From assembly GCA_030612765.1 (NCBI GenBank), contig JAUWNG010000026.1, positions 1-32,202 on the forward strand: 32,202 bases of DNA. The letters run 5' to 3'. Position 1 is the first letter of the stretch. Each line of letters starts with the position of its first letter. A program made the position numbers and the translations under genes. The DNA is from Planctomycetota bacterium. Its GTDB lineage: Bacteria; Planctomycetota; Planctomycetia; Pirellulales; Thermoguttaceae. Under the pieces are notes generated by a model. The model had not been told where the DNA came from. It searched no databases and saw nothing but the letters and a program-made list of their open reading frames with translations. Of this stretch, positions 1 through 8,613 are shown piece after piece.

Positions 1-5
1 CCCCG

Positions 6-52
<47 letters not shown>

Positions 53-81
53 CTACACACTCGTAGATGAACGTCCCACCG

Positions 82-1488
82 CTAAACCGCCCGGCGTCGG
101 ACAATTCGCCGCAGCAGAAAGATCGACGCGCCAAACGCCAACAACACGAACGTCCCCGGCTCGGGAATCAGGTCCGTCTTGAGATCGAGTCCCAAGATGC
201 CGTTCGGCTCGTCGAAGACGATCCAGTTGAACGCGCCCGCCCGAATTTCCCAGGTTGAAACATTCGCGCTGGCCACCATGAAGTTCATTCCGAAGATGCC
301 GTCGAGAATGAGGGTGTCATCCGTCAATGGGTCTTTTAACGTGATGTCGAAGACGAGCACCGGCGCATTGAGAAAATTGAATCCGTCGTCTTCCATGGTG
401 GGCACGAGAAGCGAGTCGAGATTGAATCCCGCCACGGTTACACTGCCGCCGATGCCGCCGATTGTTGCCTGAAATTGGTCTTCGATCAGCGTGCCTGGCG
501 CGCCGGGATCGAGGGGATCGTAAAGTTCGAGTTGCGGGTAATCGGTGCCTTCTGTCTCCGCCATGTAGCGGACGTTCAACTGGTCGGCCAGAGAAGCTGA
601 GATCATCGACATCTGCGCGCCGGTGTCCAGCAGGAAGCTCCCTTCGGTGGAAACGCCCCCAAACGCCACGGTAATGCCGGGCGTGTCGCCGGCAGGCAGA
701 CTCGGATCGATCGAAGCAATCGGATTCGGGCCGATGAAGGGGTTGTGCGAGAGGGCCGGGCCTTCGGCCCCGGAGGGCGTTACAACAGTAAACCGGCCGA
801 AATCGCCGTAGCTCAACTCAACATGGTGGCTGGTCGCGGGTATCCCGGGAGACGCCGCGTTTCCGGTGTAAGGGGTGTCCGGATCATAAATGAACGTGTG
901 CATCAGGTCAAAATCGGGAAAGGCTTCGAGTGGCTTGGGGTCCATTACCACGACTTTGCCGGCCATGACGGGCATGCCGACGATGTCCAGTCCTTGAAGC
1001 ATGGGGATTGACGAAGTCTCGGGACTTATCTGGGTGCGAATCGCCCCGAAGACCTGATTGTAAACCGCAAGTTGAGTTCCCGGGTTGTCGATGTCGATGG
1101 CATTGGACGGCGCAATAGCGACGTAGAGTGAATCGGAGACGTGGAAGAGGGCGCTCCCGGCCACGCCGACGTCTTCAAAAGTGACCAATGAACCGCCGCT
1201 AGTGGCTTTCGTTACCCCGAGGTAATCGGAGGTTTCCTTGCTAAGCAGGATTCCGCTGGCGCCCGTATCCAGAAACGCCTGAATGTTGAAAGTCGAAATG
1301 CCTTCGACGTAGGCCGTAAGGGGGTCGCCGGCGGGGGTCCAGCGCAGGGCCACGTTTACTCTCGGTTGATCGAACGAGACTCCCTGCGCACCTTCGATGT
1401 CGATGGCCAACACAGCAGGTGCAAGTGACAGGAGTACGCCCAAAAAACAGAGCGCAAGACAAACCCGCGACGGATGAAGCTTAGCCAT
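82..1488 (-). CDS. Two-lobed pepsin/retropepsin-like aspartic protease with PEP-CTERM sorting signal
   Basis: Predicted exported aspartic peptidase of 468 aa. The ATG at 1488 was chosen over an upstream one at 1554 because an AAGGAG ribosome site precedes it and a clean signal peptide follows (basic MAKLHPSR, hydrophobic core, ALA cleavage site near residue 28). Two Asp-Thr-Gly-Ala motifs are visible: FLDTGASG (Asp74) and LLDTGAQM (Asp288). Each is followed about 100 residues later by the hydrophobic-hydrophobic-Gly element typical of this fold (DIVGMPVM and DGIFGMNF). That is one catalytic Asp per lobe, as in eukaryotic pepsins, whereas most bacterial relatives carry one and dimerise. The C-terminus has IPEPGT, a hydrophobic helix and an Arg-rich tail, the PEP-CTERM tripartite signal, so the protein is probably processed by an exosortase and exposed at the surface. 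The substrate is unknown. Confidence 0.82.
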   Translation of the reverse strand: MAKLHPSRVCLALCFLGVLLSLAPAVLAIDIEGAQGVSFDQPRVNVALRWTPAGDPLTAYVEGISTFNIQAFLDTGASGILLSKETSDYLGVTKATSGGSLVTFEDVGVAGSALFHVSDSLYVAIAPSNAIDIDNPGTQLAVYNQVFGAIRTQISPETSSIPMLQGLDIVGMPVMAGKVVVMDPKPLEAFPDFDLMHTFIYDPDTPYTGNAASPGIPATSHHVELSYGDFGRFTVVTPSGAEGPALSHNPFIGPNPIASIDPSLPAGDTPGITVAFGGVSTEGSFLLDTGAQMSMISASLADQLNVRYMAETEGTDYPQLELYDPLDPGAPGTLIEDQFQATIGGIGGSVTVAGFNLDSLLVPTMEDDGFNFLNAPVLVFDITLKDPLTDDTLILDGIFGMNFMVASANVSTWEIRAGAFNWIVFDEPNGILGLDLKTDLIPEPGTFVLLAFGASIFLLRRIVRRRAV

Positions 1489-1802
1489 GGTTGCTCTCCT
1501 TGCATCGCCCGGCGATTGGCGTGGATCGTTGGCCGACATTGATGAACGAACCACGACTAGACGAATACATTCTCCTTTTTACCATATATACGCGATTTAA
1601 GCAAGCATTGTGCGTTGGAATCAGACCAATGATCAATGATCGGTAGGCCCTTATCTAATCCAATGGATGGGGTAGCATCGGCGGCTGGAGACGCCTCCTA
1701 CAACTCGTTCGCGGGAACCGTTCGCCCTTTTTTTCTGTTGACGGGCCGACAATGCCACGATATATTCAAAGTAGGCTTTGAGAATGTGTTTGGAGATCAT
1801 TC

Positions 1803-1884
1803 ATTTAGCCCGCCGTGAATACACGGCGGGGCAGGGTGGCCGCGAAAAACCGCTTACCCCGGGTGTATTCACCCGGGGCTAAAT
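1803..1884. repeat. Palindromic intergenic repeat with outer ATTTAGCCC / GGGCTAAAT arms
   Basis: The outer arms pair, and each half contains its own hairpin: GCCCGCCGTG-AA-TACACGGCGGGGC on the left and CCCCGGGTGTATTCACCCGGGG on the right. It lies in non-coding DNA. It resembles the dispersed palindromes found elsewhere in the window, but no second copy of this exact unit was seen. Confidence 0.8.
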
Positions 1885-2164
1885 ACAGATAGTTCAATCT
1901 ATATGAGGAATCATACCCGCCCAACGTGTCGGTTTGACTTTGCCGTCGTGCTTTCTTCTCGCGGCATGATGGTCTCTCGCACTATGCGCTCTTCATGCTG
2001 CATGGTGATGTAAAGCCCGAATGCGCGTCCCAACGGACGTGTATTCGGGAATCTCCGGGATAAAGCTCTTTTATCCATTTGCTGTTTGTATTTCCACTTG
2101 TAATTGCAGGTTTCCGTCCCGATTTCGCGGCGTAAACGGCGCCAATTGCGAAAGGTCCATTTCC

Positions 2165-2226
2165 GTCACCCTGAGCGAAGCGAAGGGTCTCGAAGTGCGG
2201 AGATTCTTCGCTTCGCTCAGAATGAC
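2165..2226. repeat. REP-like palindrome, GTCA-CCCTGAGCGAAGCGAAG type
   Basis: The left arm (2165-2190) and right arm (2200-2226) are inverted copies of a GTCAYYCTGAGCGMAGCGAAGRRTCT unit. A second copy of the same family is at 9933-10007. It lies just upstream of the DUF39 gene and would be translated if an upstream start were used, which argues for the TTG start at 2273. Confidence 0.88.
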
Positions 2227-2272
2227 AAGGGAGCGACGACGCTTTCCGCAACAGAAACTGAGGAGAATAAAG

Positions 2273-3634
2273 TTGTCAAAAACTATTGCCGAGATAAACG
2301 AGAAGATTAGAAATGGAACGGTACGTGTCGTTCGCGCCGACGAAATGACGAAAATCGTCCGGGACGTAGGCCCCCGGCGCGCCGCCGAAGAGGTGGACGT
2401 GGTGACGACGGGTACTTTTGGGGCCATGTGTTCGTCGGGCGTTTGGCTGAACTTCGGCCATGCGGAGCCGCCGATTAAAATGGCCCGCGTCTGGCTCAAC
2501 GACGTCGAGGCATACGCGGGCGTGGCGGCGGTAGACGTCTACTTGGGCGCGGCACAACGCTCTCGCCGACGCGGAATCCGCTACGGCGGAGCACACGTGA
2601 TCGAAGACCTGCTGCGGGGAAAGTCCGTGGACCTACGAGCGGTCGCCTACGGCTCGGACTGCTATCCGCGAAAGAAGCTGCTCGGCCGCTTTACGCTGGC
2701 CGATCTGAACACGGCGATGCTGAGCAATCCGCGCAACGCTTACCAACGCTATACGGCGGCGACCAACTCGACCGAGCGGACGTTGAGCACCTACATGGGC
2801 AAGCTGCTGCCGCGTTTCGGCAACGCGACTTACTCCGGCGCGGGCGAGCTGTCGCCGTTGTCGAACGACCCCCGTTTGGCGACCATCGGAATCGGAACGC
2901 GGATTTTCCTCGGCGGCGCACGGGGATTCGTCACCGCGGCCGGGACGCAACACGATCCGCAAAACCGCTTCGGCACTTTAATGGTCCAGGGGGACCTCAA
3001 AAAGATGTCGGCCGAGTTCCTTCGCGCCGCGAGTTTTCACGCTTACGGGACTACGCTATACGTCGGCCTCGGCGTTCCGATTCCAATACTCGACGAGCAA
3101 ATCGCCGAGAGCGCGGGAGTGGCCGACGCCGACATCACCACCGAAGTGCGCGACTACGGCGTTGCCTCGCGCAACCGACCCGTCCTGGGAACGGTGAGCT
3201 ATGCCGACCTGAAGTCGGGCGCCATTTCGCTGAACGGCCGAAGCGTTCCGACTTCTCCGCTGTCGAGTTTTTACGCCGCGAAAGTGGTCGCCGAGACATT
3301 GAAGGAATGGATCGGGCGTGGCGAGTTCGAGCTTTCCACGCCGGTCGAGCCGCTCTCGCGGACGGCTGCGGTCGGGCCGCTGAAGTTAAGGGCGGCCGAG
3401 GCCGACGAGGCGGAACCTCCGCTTTCGGCCGCGCCGGCGTCGGAAACGGTCGTTTGGGACGAGGCGAAATGCGTCCAATGCGGTCTATGCCTTTCACTTT
3501 GCCCGCGAGGCGTGTTTCAGCGCGACGCCGATTGGAAAATCCGAGTTGACGTCGAAGCGTGCCGTCCCTGCGGACGCTGTAGCGACGCTTGTCCGACGCA
3601 GGCCATCCAGGCGCCGCGGGGAGGCAGGAAATGA
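2273..3634 (+). CDS. HcyBio/DUF39 family protein (L-aspartate semialdehyde sulfurtransferase-like) fused to a dicluster ferredoxin
   Basis: A 453-aa protein with two parts. Residues 1 to about 370 match the DUF39/HcyBio family, which in methanogens helps convert aspartate semialdehyde and sulfide to homocysteine. The family-like segment GTFGAMCSSG carries Cys53, and a second Cys130 sits in YGSDCYPR; from memory these align with the two important cysteines (54 and 131) of Methanosarcina MA1821. Residues 393-450 form a ferredoxin domain with two CxxCxxCxxxCP sets (Cys400/403/406/410 and 430/433/436/440). In Methanosarcina the ferredoxin is a separate gene; here it is fused. No CBS pair was noticed. 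The TTG at 2273 was chosen because GAGGAG lies 7 nt upstream and the longer frame would translate a REP palindrome. Predicted cytoplasmic, sulfur/methionine metabolism. No operon partner is evident. Confidence 0.82.
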   Translation: MSKTIAEINEKIRNGTVRVVRADEMTKIVRDVGPRRAAEEVDVVTTGTFGAMCSSGVWLNFGHAEPPIKMARVWLNDVEAYAGVAAVDVYLGAAQRSRRRGIRYGGAHVIEDLLRGKSVDLRAVAYGSDCYPRKKLLGRFTLADLNTAMLSNPRNAYQRYTAATNSTERTLSTYMGKLLPRFGNATYSGAGELSPLSNDPRLATIGIGTRIFLGGARGFVTAAGTQHDPQNRFGTLMVQGDLKKMSAEFLRAASFHAYGTTLYVGLGVPIPILDEQIAESAGVADADITTEVRDYGVASRNRPVLGTVSYADLKSGAISLNGRSVPTSPLSSFYAAKVVAETLKEWIGRGEFELSTPVEPLSRTAAVGPLKLRAAEADEAEPPLSAAPASETVVWDEAKCVQCGLCLSLCPRGVFQRDADWKIRVDVEACRPCGRCSDACPTQAIQAPRGGRK

Positions 3635-3925
3635 AAGTAACCGTTAACAGGGGACTGTCCCAATTTTCGCGGCGTGAGGGACGTTGCCTTGGAAAATCGC
3701 TTGACCGCCGCGAAAATGGGACTGTCCCCCTTGCGCCGCGGGAAGGGGACAGGTCCATGTTTTCGGCCAACCGTTTGCCCGCGAAATGCGTTTTTCGGCC
3801 GAAAAATGGACCAGTCCCCAGCCAACCCGTGAACGCTTACGCCCCCGGAGTGTCCGCGGATCGTGGGTTTTCTCTCCGGGGGCTGTTGGCCCCCGGCTAT
3901 TTCGACATCGCAATGCCGTGCGGCT
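3635..3925. repeat. Three stacked inverted repeats between convergent genes
   Basis: This convergent intergenic stretch is almost entirely palindromic. IR1 (3650-3729) has arms beginning GGGGACTGTCCCAATTTTCG. IR2 (3745-3819) has GGGGACAGGTCCAT / ATGGACCAGTCCCC arms. IR3 (3841-3883) pairs GCCCCCGGAG with CTCCGGGGGC. IR1 and IR2 look like diverged members of one family. Part of IR2 (about 3780-3806) resembles the end module of the long repeat near 9.85 kb and 27.95 kb. The hairpins could also terminate both flanking genes. Confidence 0.82.
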
Positions 3926-5287
3926 CTAAACCTCGTCGGCGATCACCCACGGCTGGCGGTACGAGCGGCGCAACATCCGCGCCGCCTCGGCGTTGTCGAC
4001 GATCTGCTCGGTCTTCGGGTCGATAACCAACTTCTCTCCGCCCAGCCGCAGGCTGATGTTGGCGTATTGAGCCAACAGCGTGCTGCGGTGCCCCTCCTCC
4101 ACGTCGGCGTTGGGCAACTCCCGGCTGCGGATGCACCGGACAAAATTCTCTTTGTGCTCGGGGTCGGGAAAGCGGCCGTTCTCCTCGGCCTTGACCACCG
4201 GTTTTTCGGCCTTGGTGCGGACGAACACCTGCCAGCCGCCGCCGTGCCGGCCGACGTACATCACCCCCTCGCTGCCGTAGATTTCGATCCGCGTAGCGCT
4301 TTGCGGCCAATAGGGATACGCCGTCAACGATTCACGCGTGGCCGGCGAGGTCTTCAGCATGTACGGCGTGTAGAGCGTCATCTCGAAAGTCATCAGCAGC
4401 TTGTCGAACTCGAACGTGGCCACCTGGGTGTCGGGCGTCTCGTCGGCGCCGTCCGAGTCGAAACGGCCGCCCGCGCAGTGGACCGTCTTCGGATAATCCA
4501 CGCCGATCAACCATCGGGCAAGGTCCAACTGATGCACGCCGTCGTTGATGATGTCGCCGCCCGAGTAACGCCAAAAACTGTGCCAGTGGTTCACGTAGTT
4601 GACGTTGTAGGGCGAATCGGGGGCCGGGCCGTTGAACATGTCCCAGTCGAACCACTCGGGCGGCCGCGAGTCGGGCATCGGGCGGAAGTCCCGCTTCCCC
4701 TTCTGGTTGAACACCCGGCATAGATGAATCCTGCCAAGTTTGCCCTCCTCGATGTATTTTTTGGCGGCGAAGTTGTACGGCGCGCTGCGGTTCTGAGTGC
4801 CGACTTGGACGATCCGCTTGTACTTCCGCGCGGCCTCGACGGCCTTGCGTCCCTCCCAGGCGCTGTGCCCCAGCGGTTTCTCGACGTACACGTCCTTACC
4901 CGCCTGACAGGCCCAAACCGTCGCGGGACAATGCCAATGGTCGGGCGTGGCCAGCACCACCGCGTCGACCGACTTGTCGTCTAGCGCGCGGCGGAAATCC
5001 TGCTCGACTTTCGGCGGCGCGCCGCCCTGGGCTTGGGCGAATCTCTTCGCACGCATCTCGGCGATCTTCCGGTCCACGTCGCAGACGTAGACGATCCGGC
5101 AGTCGCCGCGCTCGATGAATCCGTGTCCGAGCGAGCGCCCCCGGCCGCGAACGCCGATTATCGCCAGTGAAATCTTGTCTCCGGCCGGCGTTGCCCGAAC
5201 GGAGCGGGCGTCGCCGAGAATCGTCATGCCGACGGCCAGGCCGAGCGTCGTTTGTTTCGTGCGGCCGAAAAATTCGCGGCGGTTCAT
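3926..5287 (-). CDS. Gfo/Idh/MocA family oxidoreductase with Tat signal
   Basis: A 453-aa NAD(P)-dependent sugar or cyclitol oxidoreductase homologue. The ATG at 5287 has a TAGGAGA ribosome site and is followed by a twin-arginine leader (NRREFFGRTKQTTLGLAVG), pointing to folded export. The nucleotide-binding Rossmann region follows, with the glycine-rich GVRGRGRS about 45 residues in. The family Glu-Lys-Pro motif is intact (YVEKPLGHS), and a catalytic-type His lies in IINDGVHQLDLARW. The C-terminal alpha/beta domain runs to the end. Length is typical of planctomycete paralogues. It is transcribed alone, with a strong inverted repeat upstream at 5395-5458. Substrate cannot be assigned. Confidence 0.9.
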   Translation of the reverse strand: MNRREFFGRTKQTTLGLAVGMTILGDARSVRATPAGDKISLAIIGVRGRGRSLGHGFIERGDCRIVYVCDVDRKIAEMRAKRFAQAQGGAPPKVEQDFRRALDDKSVDAVVLATPDHWHCPATVWACQAGKDVYVEKPLGHSAWEGRKAVEAARKYKRIVQVGTQNRSAPYNFAAKKYIEEGKLGRIHLCRVFNQKGKRDFRPMPDSRPPEWFDWDMFNGPAPDSPYNVNYVNHWHSFWRYSGGDIINDGVHQLDLARWLIGVDYPKTVHCAGGRFDSDGADETPDTQVATFEFDKLLMTFEMTLYTPYMLKTSPATRESLTAYPYWPQSATRIEIYGSEGVMYVGRHGGGWQVFVRTKAEKPVVKAEENGRFPDPEHKENFVRCIRSRELPNADVEEGHRSTLLAQYANISLRLGGEKLVIDPKTEQIVDNAEAARMLRRSYRQPWVIADEV

Positions 5288-5394
5288 GGTGGGTCTCCTA
5301 TTTTGAGGAAGTGAATTGAGGCGGGAAACGCGAAAACAAACGGTTGGATTCAACAGTCTCTATTATACACAAAATCAATGTTGCCCACAACTCG

Positions 5395-5458
5395 CGTAGG
5401 GTGCGTGCAACGCACCAGAACCGGATAGTTGTGCATGGTGCGTTGCACGCACCCTACG
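5395..5458. repeat. Perfect 23-bp inverted repeat (CGTAGGGTGCGTGCAACGCA arms)
   Basis: Arms 5395-5417 and 5436-5458 are exact reverse complements with an 18-nt loop. It sits between the ClC stop (5479) and the start of the downstream Gfo/Idh gene, so it could act as the ClC terminator. The arm sequence looks like a mobile palindromic repeat rather than a simple terminator, since there is no U-tract. Confidence 0.9.
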
Positions 5459-5478
5459 AAATTATCCGCAACGGAAAA

Positions 5479-7365
5479 TTACACTTCGCCGCCCGACTTC
5501 GAGCCGTGCATGTGCTTCAGATATGCGCTGGCGATCTCGAATCGCCGCACCATGCCGATCAGCCGACGACGCTGCAAGTCGTTGACCACCGGCAGCGCGA
5601 TGAGATCGTTTTCCACGAACAGTTCCAGCGCCCGGTCCAGTTGATCGCGGGGTTGCAGCGGTACGACGTCGGTCCGCATCAAATCCGCGGCCAGTATCAA
5701 GGGCTGCAAGTGCGCGGCTTGCGCGGCCAGGTGGACCTCCTCAAGGTTGACCACGCCGAGCAGCCGATTCTCGTCGTCCACCACCGGCAAGACCGAGTAG
5801 GCGGTGTCGCTCAGTCGGCTCAGCACCGCGCTGAGCGGATCGTCGGGATGAAGTGTCAGGGGAGGATGCTTGGACTTGAGATACTGACTGACCCGCACCC
5901 CGGAGAGAACTTGCCGGACGTAAGCGCCGCGATGGGCCGGCGAGCGCGAACGGCTCTCGACCTGCGCGGAATAGATCGACTGCTTGTCGGAGAGGATAAA
6001 CGCCAGCGCGCAGACCCACAGCGCCGGCAGCAGGAGGTGATAGCCGCCGGTCATTTCGCTGACGATGATCAGCGTGGAGAAGGGGGTTTTCGCGGCGGCG
6101 GCGAAGAAGCCGGCCATGCCCACGATGACGAAACTGGCCGGATGCGGGACCAGCCACGGCCACCAACCGTGCAGCAGCAATCCCAGCGCCCCGCCGCCGC
6201 AGCCGCCGATGACCATCGAGGGGCCGAAGACGCCGCCCGAGCCGCCGCTGCCGATCGTCAGACTGGTGGTGAGGATTTTCCCCAATGCTATCGCCAGCAA
6301 GACCCAGGCGCTGACGTTGGTGTCCGAAGTGATCGCATTCTGTACGGCGCTGTAGCCGAACGAGAGGACGGACAGCACTTGCTTTTCGCCTCCCAGGGCG
6401 TAATACAAGCCGACGGCGACCCCGCCGGTCAGCAACGCCCCGACGGCCGGCCGAAAATGCGGCGGCATTGGCAGGCGGCGGAACGCGCTCACGCACCCGT
6501 AAAACGTCCGCGTGTAGAGCATCGCCAACAGGACCACGAACAGCACCAGCAACAGGTACGGCCCCAATTGCAAGGGGCTGCTAAACGTCAGGTCGGGCAT
6601 GGCAAACAGCGGCTTCCAACCGGCGTACATGCCGAACGTGCAGTAGGAAACCACGCAGGCGATCGCCGCCGGCATGATTACCTCCGGCTCGAACTCCGGC
6701 GAGCGATAGAGCACTTCGGAGGTGAACAGCGCACCGGCCAGCGGCGCGCGGAAGATGGCGGCGATGCCGGCGCCCATCCCCGCCGCCATCAGTATCCGCC
6801 GTTCGGCCGGCCGTAGGTGGAACAGATTGGACAGCACGGAGCCGAAGCCGGCCCCGATCTGGGCGATCGGTCCTTCGCGCCCCCCCGATCCGCCCGTGCC
6901 GAGGGTTATCGCGCTGGCGATGATTTTCACCAACGGCACCCGCGGACGGATCTCTCCCTGCCGATGGTGATAGGCCTCGATCACTGCGTCGGTCCCGTGT
7001 CCTTCGGCCTCCGGCGCGAGAGTATAAACCAGCACGCCGCTGAGAAGCCCGCCCACGGCCGGAATTACTATCAACAGCCAGGGACGAAACGTGGTGTTGA
7101 CCTCGGGCAGCGACGAGATGGCTGTTTCGCCCACCGGATGAGGCGTTGGATCGTAGCCGGCCACCACGCCCAAGGCGTAATGTTCCGCCGCGCGGGTAGC
7201 CACGTAAAAGACGATCGCCCCAAGCCCCGCGACCAGTCCGACCAGGATCGCCAACCCCAACAGCCGCGCCTGAGTCCGAAAACGACTCTGCCCCAGCCGG
7301 ACGACTTCGGGTATCCAAGCCAGGGGATGGGAACTGGAGTTTGATTCCTCCAAGGGCCGATCCAT
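5479..7365 (-). CDS. ClC-family chloride channel/antiporter with C-terminal CBS pair
   Basis: A 628-aa membrane protein of the ClC family. Many hydrophobic helices occupy residues 35-465. The signature elements are present: EGHGTDA near residue 121 (GSGIP position), GGREGP with the external gating Glu164, and GSGGSGGVFGP near residue 372 (GxFxP position). Tyr465 (SIYSAQ) aligns with the chloride-coordinating Tyr445 of E. coli ClC-ec1. Two CBS domains follow (about 486-546 and 560-615), which in relatives bind adenine nucleotides and regulate gating. By hand alignment the internal proton glutamate of ClC-ec1 (Glu203) is Val218 here, as in ClC channels, so passive conduction is possible. ATG at 7365 with AAGGA upstream. 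It lies 272 bp downstream of the SecB-like gene. Confidence 0.93.
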   Translation of the reverse strand: MDRPLEESNSSSHPLAWIPEVVRLGQSRFRTQARLLGLAILVGLVAGLGAIVFYVATRAAEHYALGVVAGYDPTPHPVGETAISSLPEVNTTFRPWLLIVIPAVGGLLSGVLVYTLAPEAEGHGTDAVIEAYHHRQGEIRPRVPLVKIIASAITLGTGGSGGREGPIAQIGAGFGSVLSNLFHLRPAERRILMAAGMGAGIAAIFRAPLAGALFTSEVLYRSPEFEPEVIMPAAIACVVSYCTFGMYAGWKPLFAMPDLTFSSPLQLGPYLLLVLFVVLLAMLYTRTFYGCVSAFRRLPMPPHFRPAVGALLTGGVAVGLYYALGGEKQVLSVLSFGYSAVQNAITSDTNVSAWVLLAIALGKILTTSLTIGSGGSGGVFGPSMVIGGCGGGALGLLLHGWWPWLVPHPASFVIVGMAGFFAAAAKTPFSTLIIVSEMTGGYHLLLPALWVCALAFILSDKQSIYSAQVESRSRSPAHRGAYVRQVLSGVRVSQYLKSKHPPLTLHPDDPLSAVLSRLSDTAYSVLPVVDDENRLLGVVNLEEVHLAAQAAHLQPLILAADLMRTDVVPLQPRDQLDRALELFVENDLIALPVVNDLQRRRLIGMVRRFEIASAYLKHMHGSKSGGEV

Positions 7366-7637
7366 TTTCCAAAATCCTTCGCTAACTCAACCGATACGCA
7401 ATCTTTTATTATCCCACCAGTCACCCCATCCTGACAAGGGGTGTCCAAACGGCGGTGGGTGGGTTGGTTTGATTCTCGGATTCTGGAAAGCCAAGCTGCC
7501 GCGATTGGCGGTTGGGAAGATTGGGCAAAAAAGGGTGGTGGCCTGCTCGTGCCGCTAAGTTGACGGCAGAGCGGAAGATAGAAATTGCACAAAAGGCTGC
7601 CGCAAAACGATGGAAGCGTTCGCGGTAGTAACTTGCG

Positions 7638-8180
7638 TCATGTCTTTCGTGACTTCCTCTTTGCGGCGGTGCGTTTTTTCTTTTGCAAATGAGCCGCCTT
7701 CTTCTGTTCGGTTGCTACTGGATGCGCCGACTCCAGTCGCAAAAGTGGCAATGTAAGTGACGGAAGCCCCATTCGCGAAGTCATGGACTGAATGAATTCG
7801 CGCCAGTAGGGCCATGCGTTATTTACCCCAATCAAATGCCCAAAGGCTGCTATCTGTTCTGGCGTGACTTTAATCGACGTATGGTATTCATACAAAATCT
7901 CGAATGTCGCCCCAATATGCAACGCATCCTGGCCGTCAAGCGTGAATGTCGCCTGCACAAAAATTGCCTTCGGATCGGCATCACTAGGGCCTACCTCGAT
8001 CTGGATGGTTTGGTGTAGGTCCGGCGGACTCTCTGGGATCGTGAGAAGCACAGACTCGCTCTTACGTAATCGCAAATAGCGCAACTGCGCATGTCTCACG
8101 AGCGGTGCGACATCGACACGAGGCGTTGCCTTTTTGTTGACTTCACTCTGCGGTTTTGTAGTGCGTCGTGCCTTAGCCAT
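7638..8180 (-). CDS. SecB-like chaperone of a toxin-antitoxin-chaperone operon
   Basis: A 180-aa protein with a beta-rich middle (about 55-100: QATFTLDG, HIGATFEILYEY) and a following segment with the SecB-type pattern NNAWPYWREFIQSMTSRMG, then LPSLTLPLLRL. Both termini are Lys/Arg-rich, and the tail (AAHLQKKKRTAAKRKSRK) is strongly basic. SecB normally holds proteins unfolded for export. Here the ATG immediately follows the antitoxin stop (TAAATG, no gap), the arrangement of M. tuberculosis HigB-HigA-Rv1957, where the SecB-like protein stabilises the antitoxin. The inferred role is antitoxin chaperone, not general secretion. The call rests on motif pattern plus synteny; sequence similarity to SecB is weak by eye. 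Confidence 0.72.
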   Translation of the reverse strand: MAKARRTTKPQSEVNKKATPRVDVAPLVRHAQLRYLRLRKSESVLLTIPESPPDLHQTIQIEVGPSDADPKAIFVQATFTLDGQDALHIGATFEILYEYHTSIKVTPEQIAAFGHLIGVNNAWPYWREFIQSMTSRMGLPSLTLPLLRLESAHPVATEQKKAAHLQKKKRTAAKRKSRKT

Positions 8181-8606
8181 TTATGCAACCGCCATCTGAT
8201 TGTGGCGTTTCAGGCCAGTAGTGGAAATCTGTGGCTGCCACTGCGTCTGTCTAGTTTCCCACTCTGGGATGTCCACAGAGAACTCCTCGACAGACACGAC
8301 GCTCTTGGTTGCGGATTGTTCGAGGAAGACAACCTCAATCCGATCCCCCAGTGCGTTAGCAATACGCTGCAAAGTTTTCAGTGAATGACCATCATACTCT
8401 GCGTTTTCCAGTCGCGCAATTGCAGATTGCCGCATCCCAACACGCTCTGCGAGTTTCTGCTGCGTCATCCCAGCGCGAGTTCGCGCCTCATGGATGGCAG
8501 CCCCCACACTGATGTTGAATCGCTCGTTATCAACAGCAGCCGCAAGAGCTTTGTCGGATGCCAGTTCTCGCCTGATGGCTTCTGCCAGATTCTTTGTGAT
8601 TGCCAT
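8181..8606 (-). CDS. higA: HigA-like XRE antitoxin with C-terminal extension
   Basis: A 141-aa antitoxin. Residues about 34-92 form an XRE/Cro helix-turn-helix: [20 protein letters not shown], then [30 protein letters not shown] and the RIEVVF strand. Classical HigA proteins end near there. This one continues with about 40 residues containing FSVDIPEWE and TQWQPQ (Trp116, Trp123), which matches the position and hydrophobic/aromatic character of a chaperone-addiction region recognised by SecB-like partners. It starts 7 nt after the toxin stop and abuts the SecB-like gene. It is probably the operon repressor as well as the toxin neutraliser, by family behaviour. Confidence 0.85.
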   Translation of the reverse strand: MAITKNLAEAIRRELASDKALAAAVDNERFNISVGAAIHEARTRAGMTQQKLAERVGMRQSAIARLENAEYDGHSLKTLQRIANALGDRIEVVFLEQSATKSVVSVEEFSVDIPEWETRQTQWQPQISTTGLKRHNQMAVA

Positions 8607-8613
8607 AGCGGTT

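Larger units (their letters stand above)
1489..2272. other. Gene-free interval with two palindromic repeats
   Basis: No convincing gene was found between the protease start and the DUF39 TTG start. The few short open frames have no ribosome site and no recognisable protein character. The interval holds an inverted repeat at 1803-1884 and a REP-like palindrome at 2165-2226. Promoters for the divergent protease and DUF39 genes must lie here, but none was assigned with confidence. Confidence 0.6.

Noticed and set aside
1636-1818. 60-codon open frame upstream of the palindrome at 1803
   Set aside because: No ribosome site, no recognisable protein pattern, and it runs into a repeat.
2021-2272. 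84-codon N-terminal extension of the DUF39 protein
   Set aside because: It would translate a REP palindrome, has no family similarity, and a GAGGAG-TTG start directly follows it.
5344-6816. 490-codon open frame antisense to the ClC gene
   Set aside because: It runs through the ClC coding region in the complementary frame, is rich in Arg, Gln and His, and has no domain character. A GC-bias shadow.
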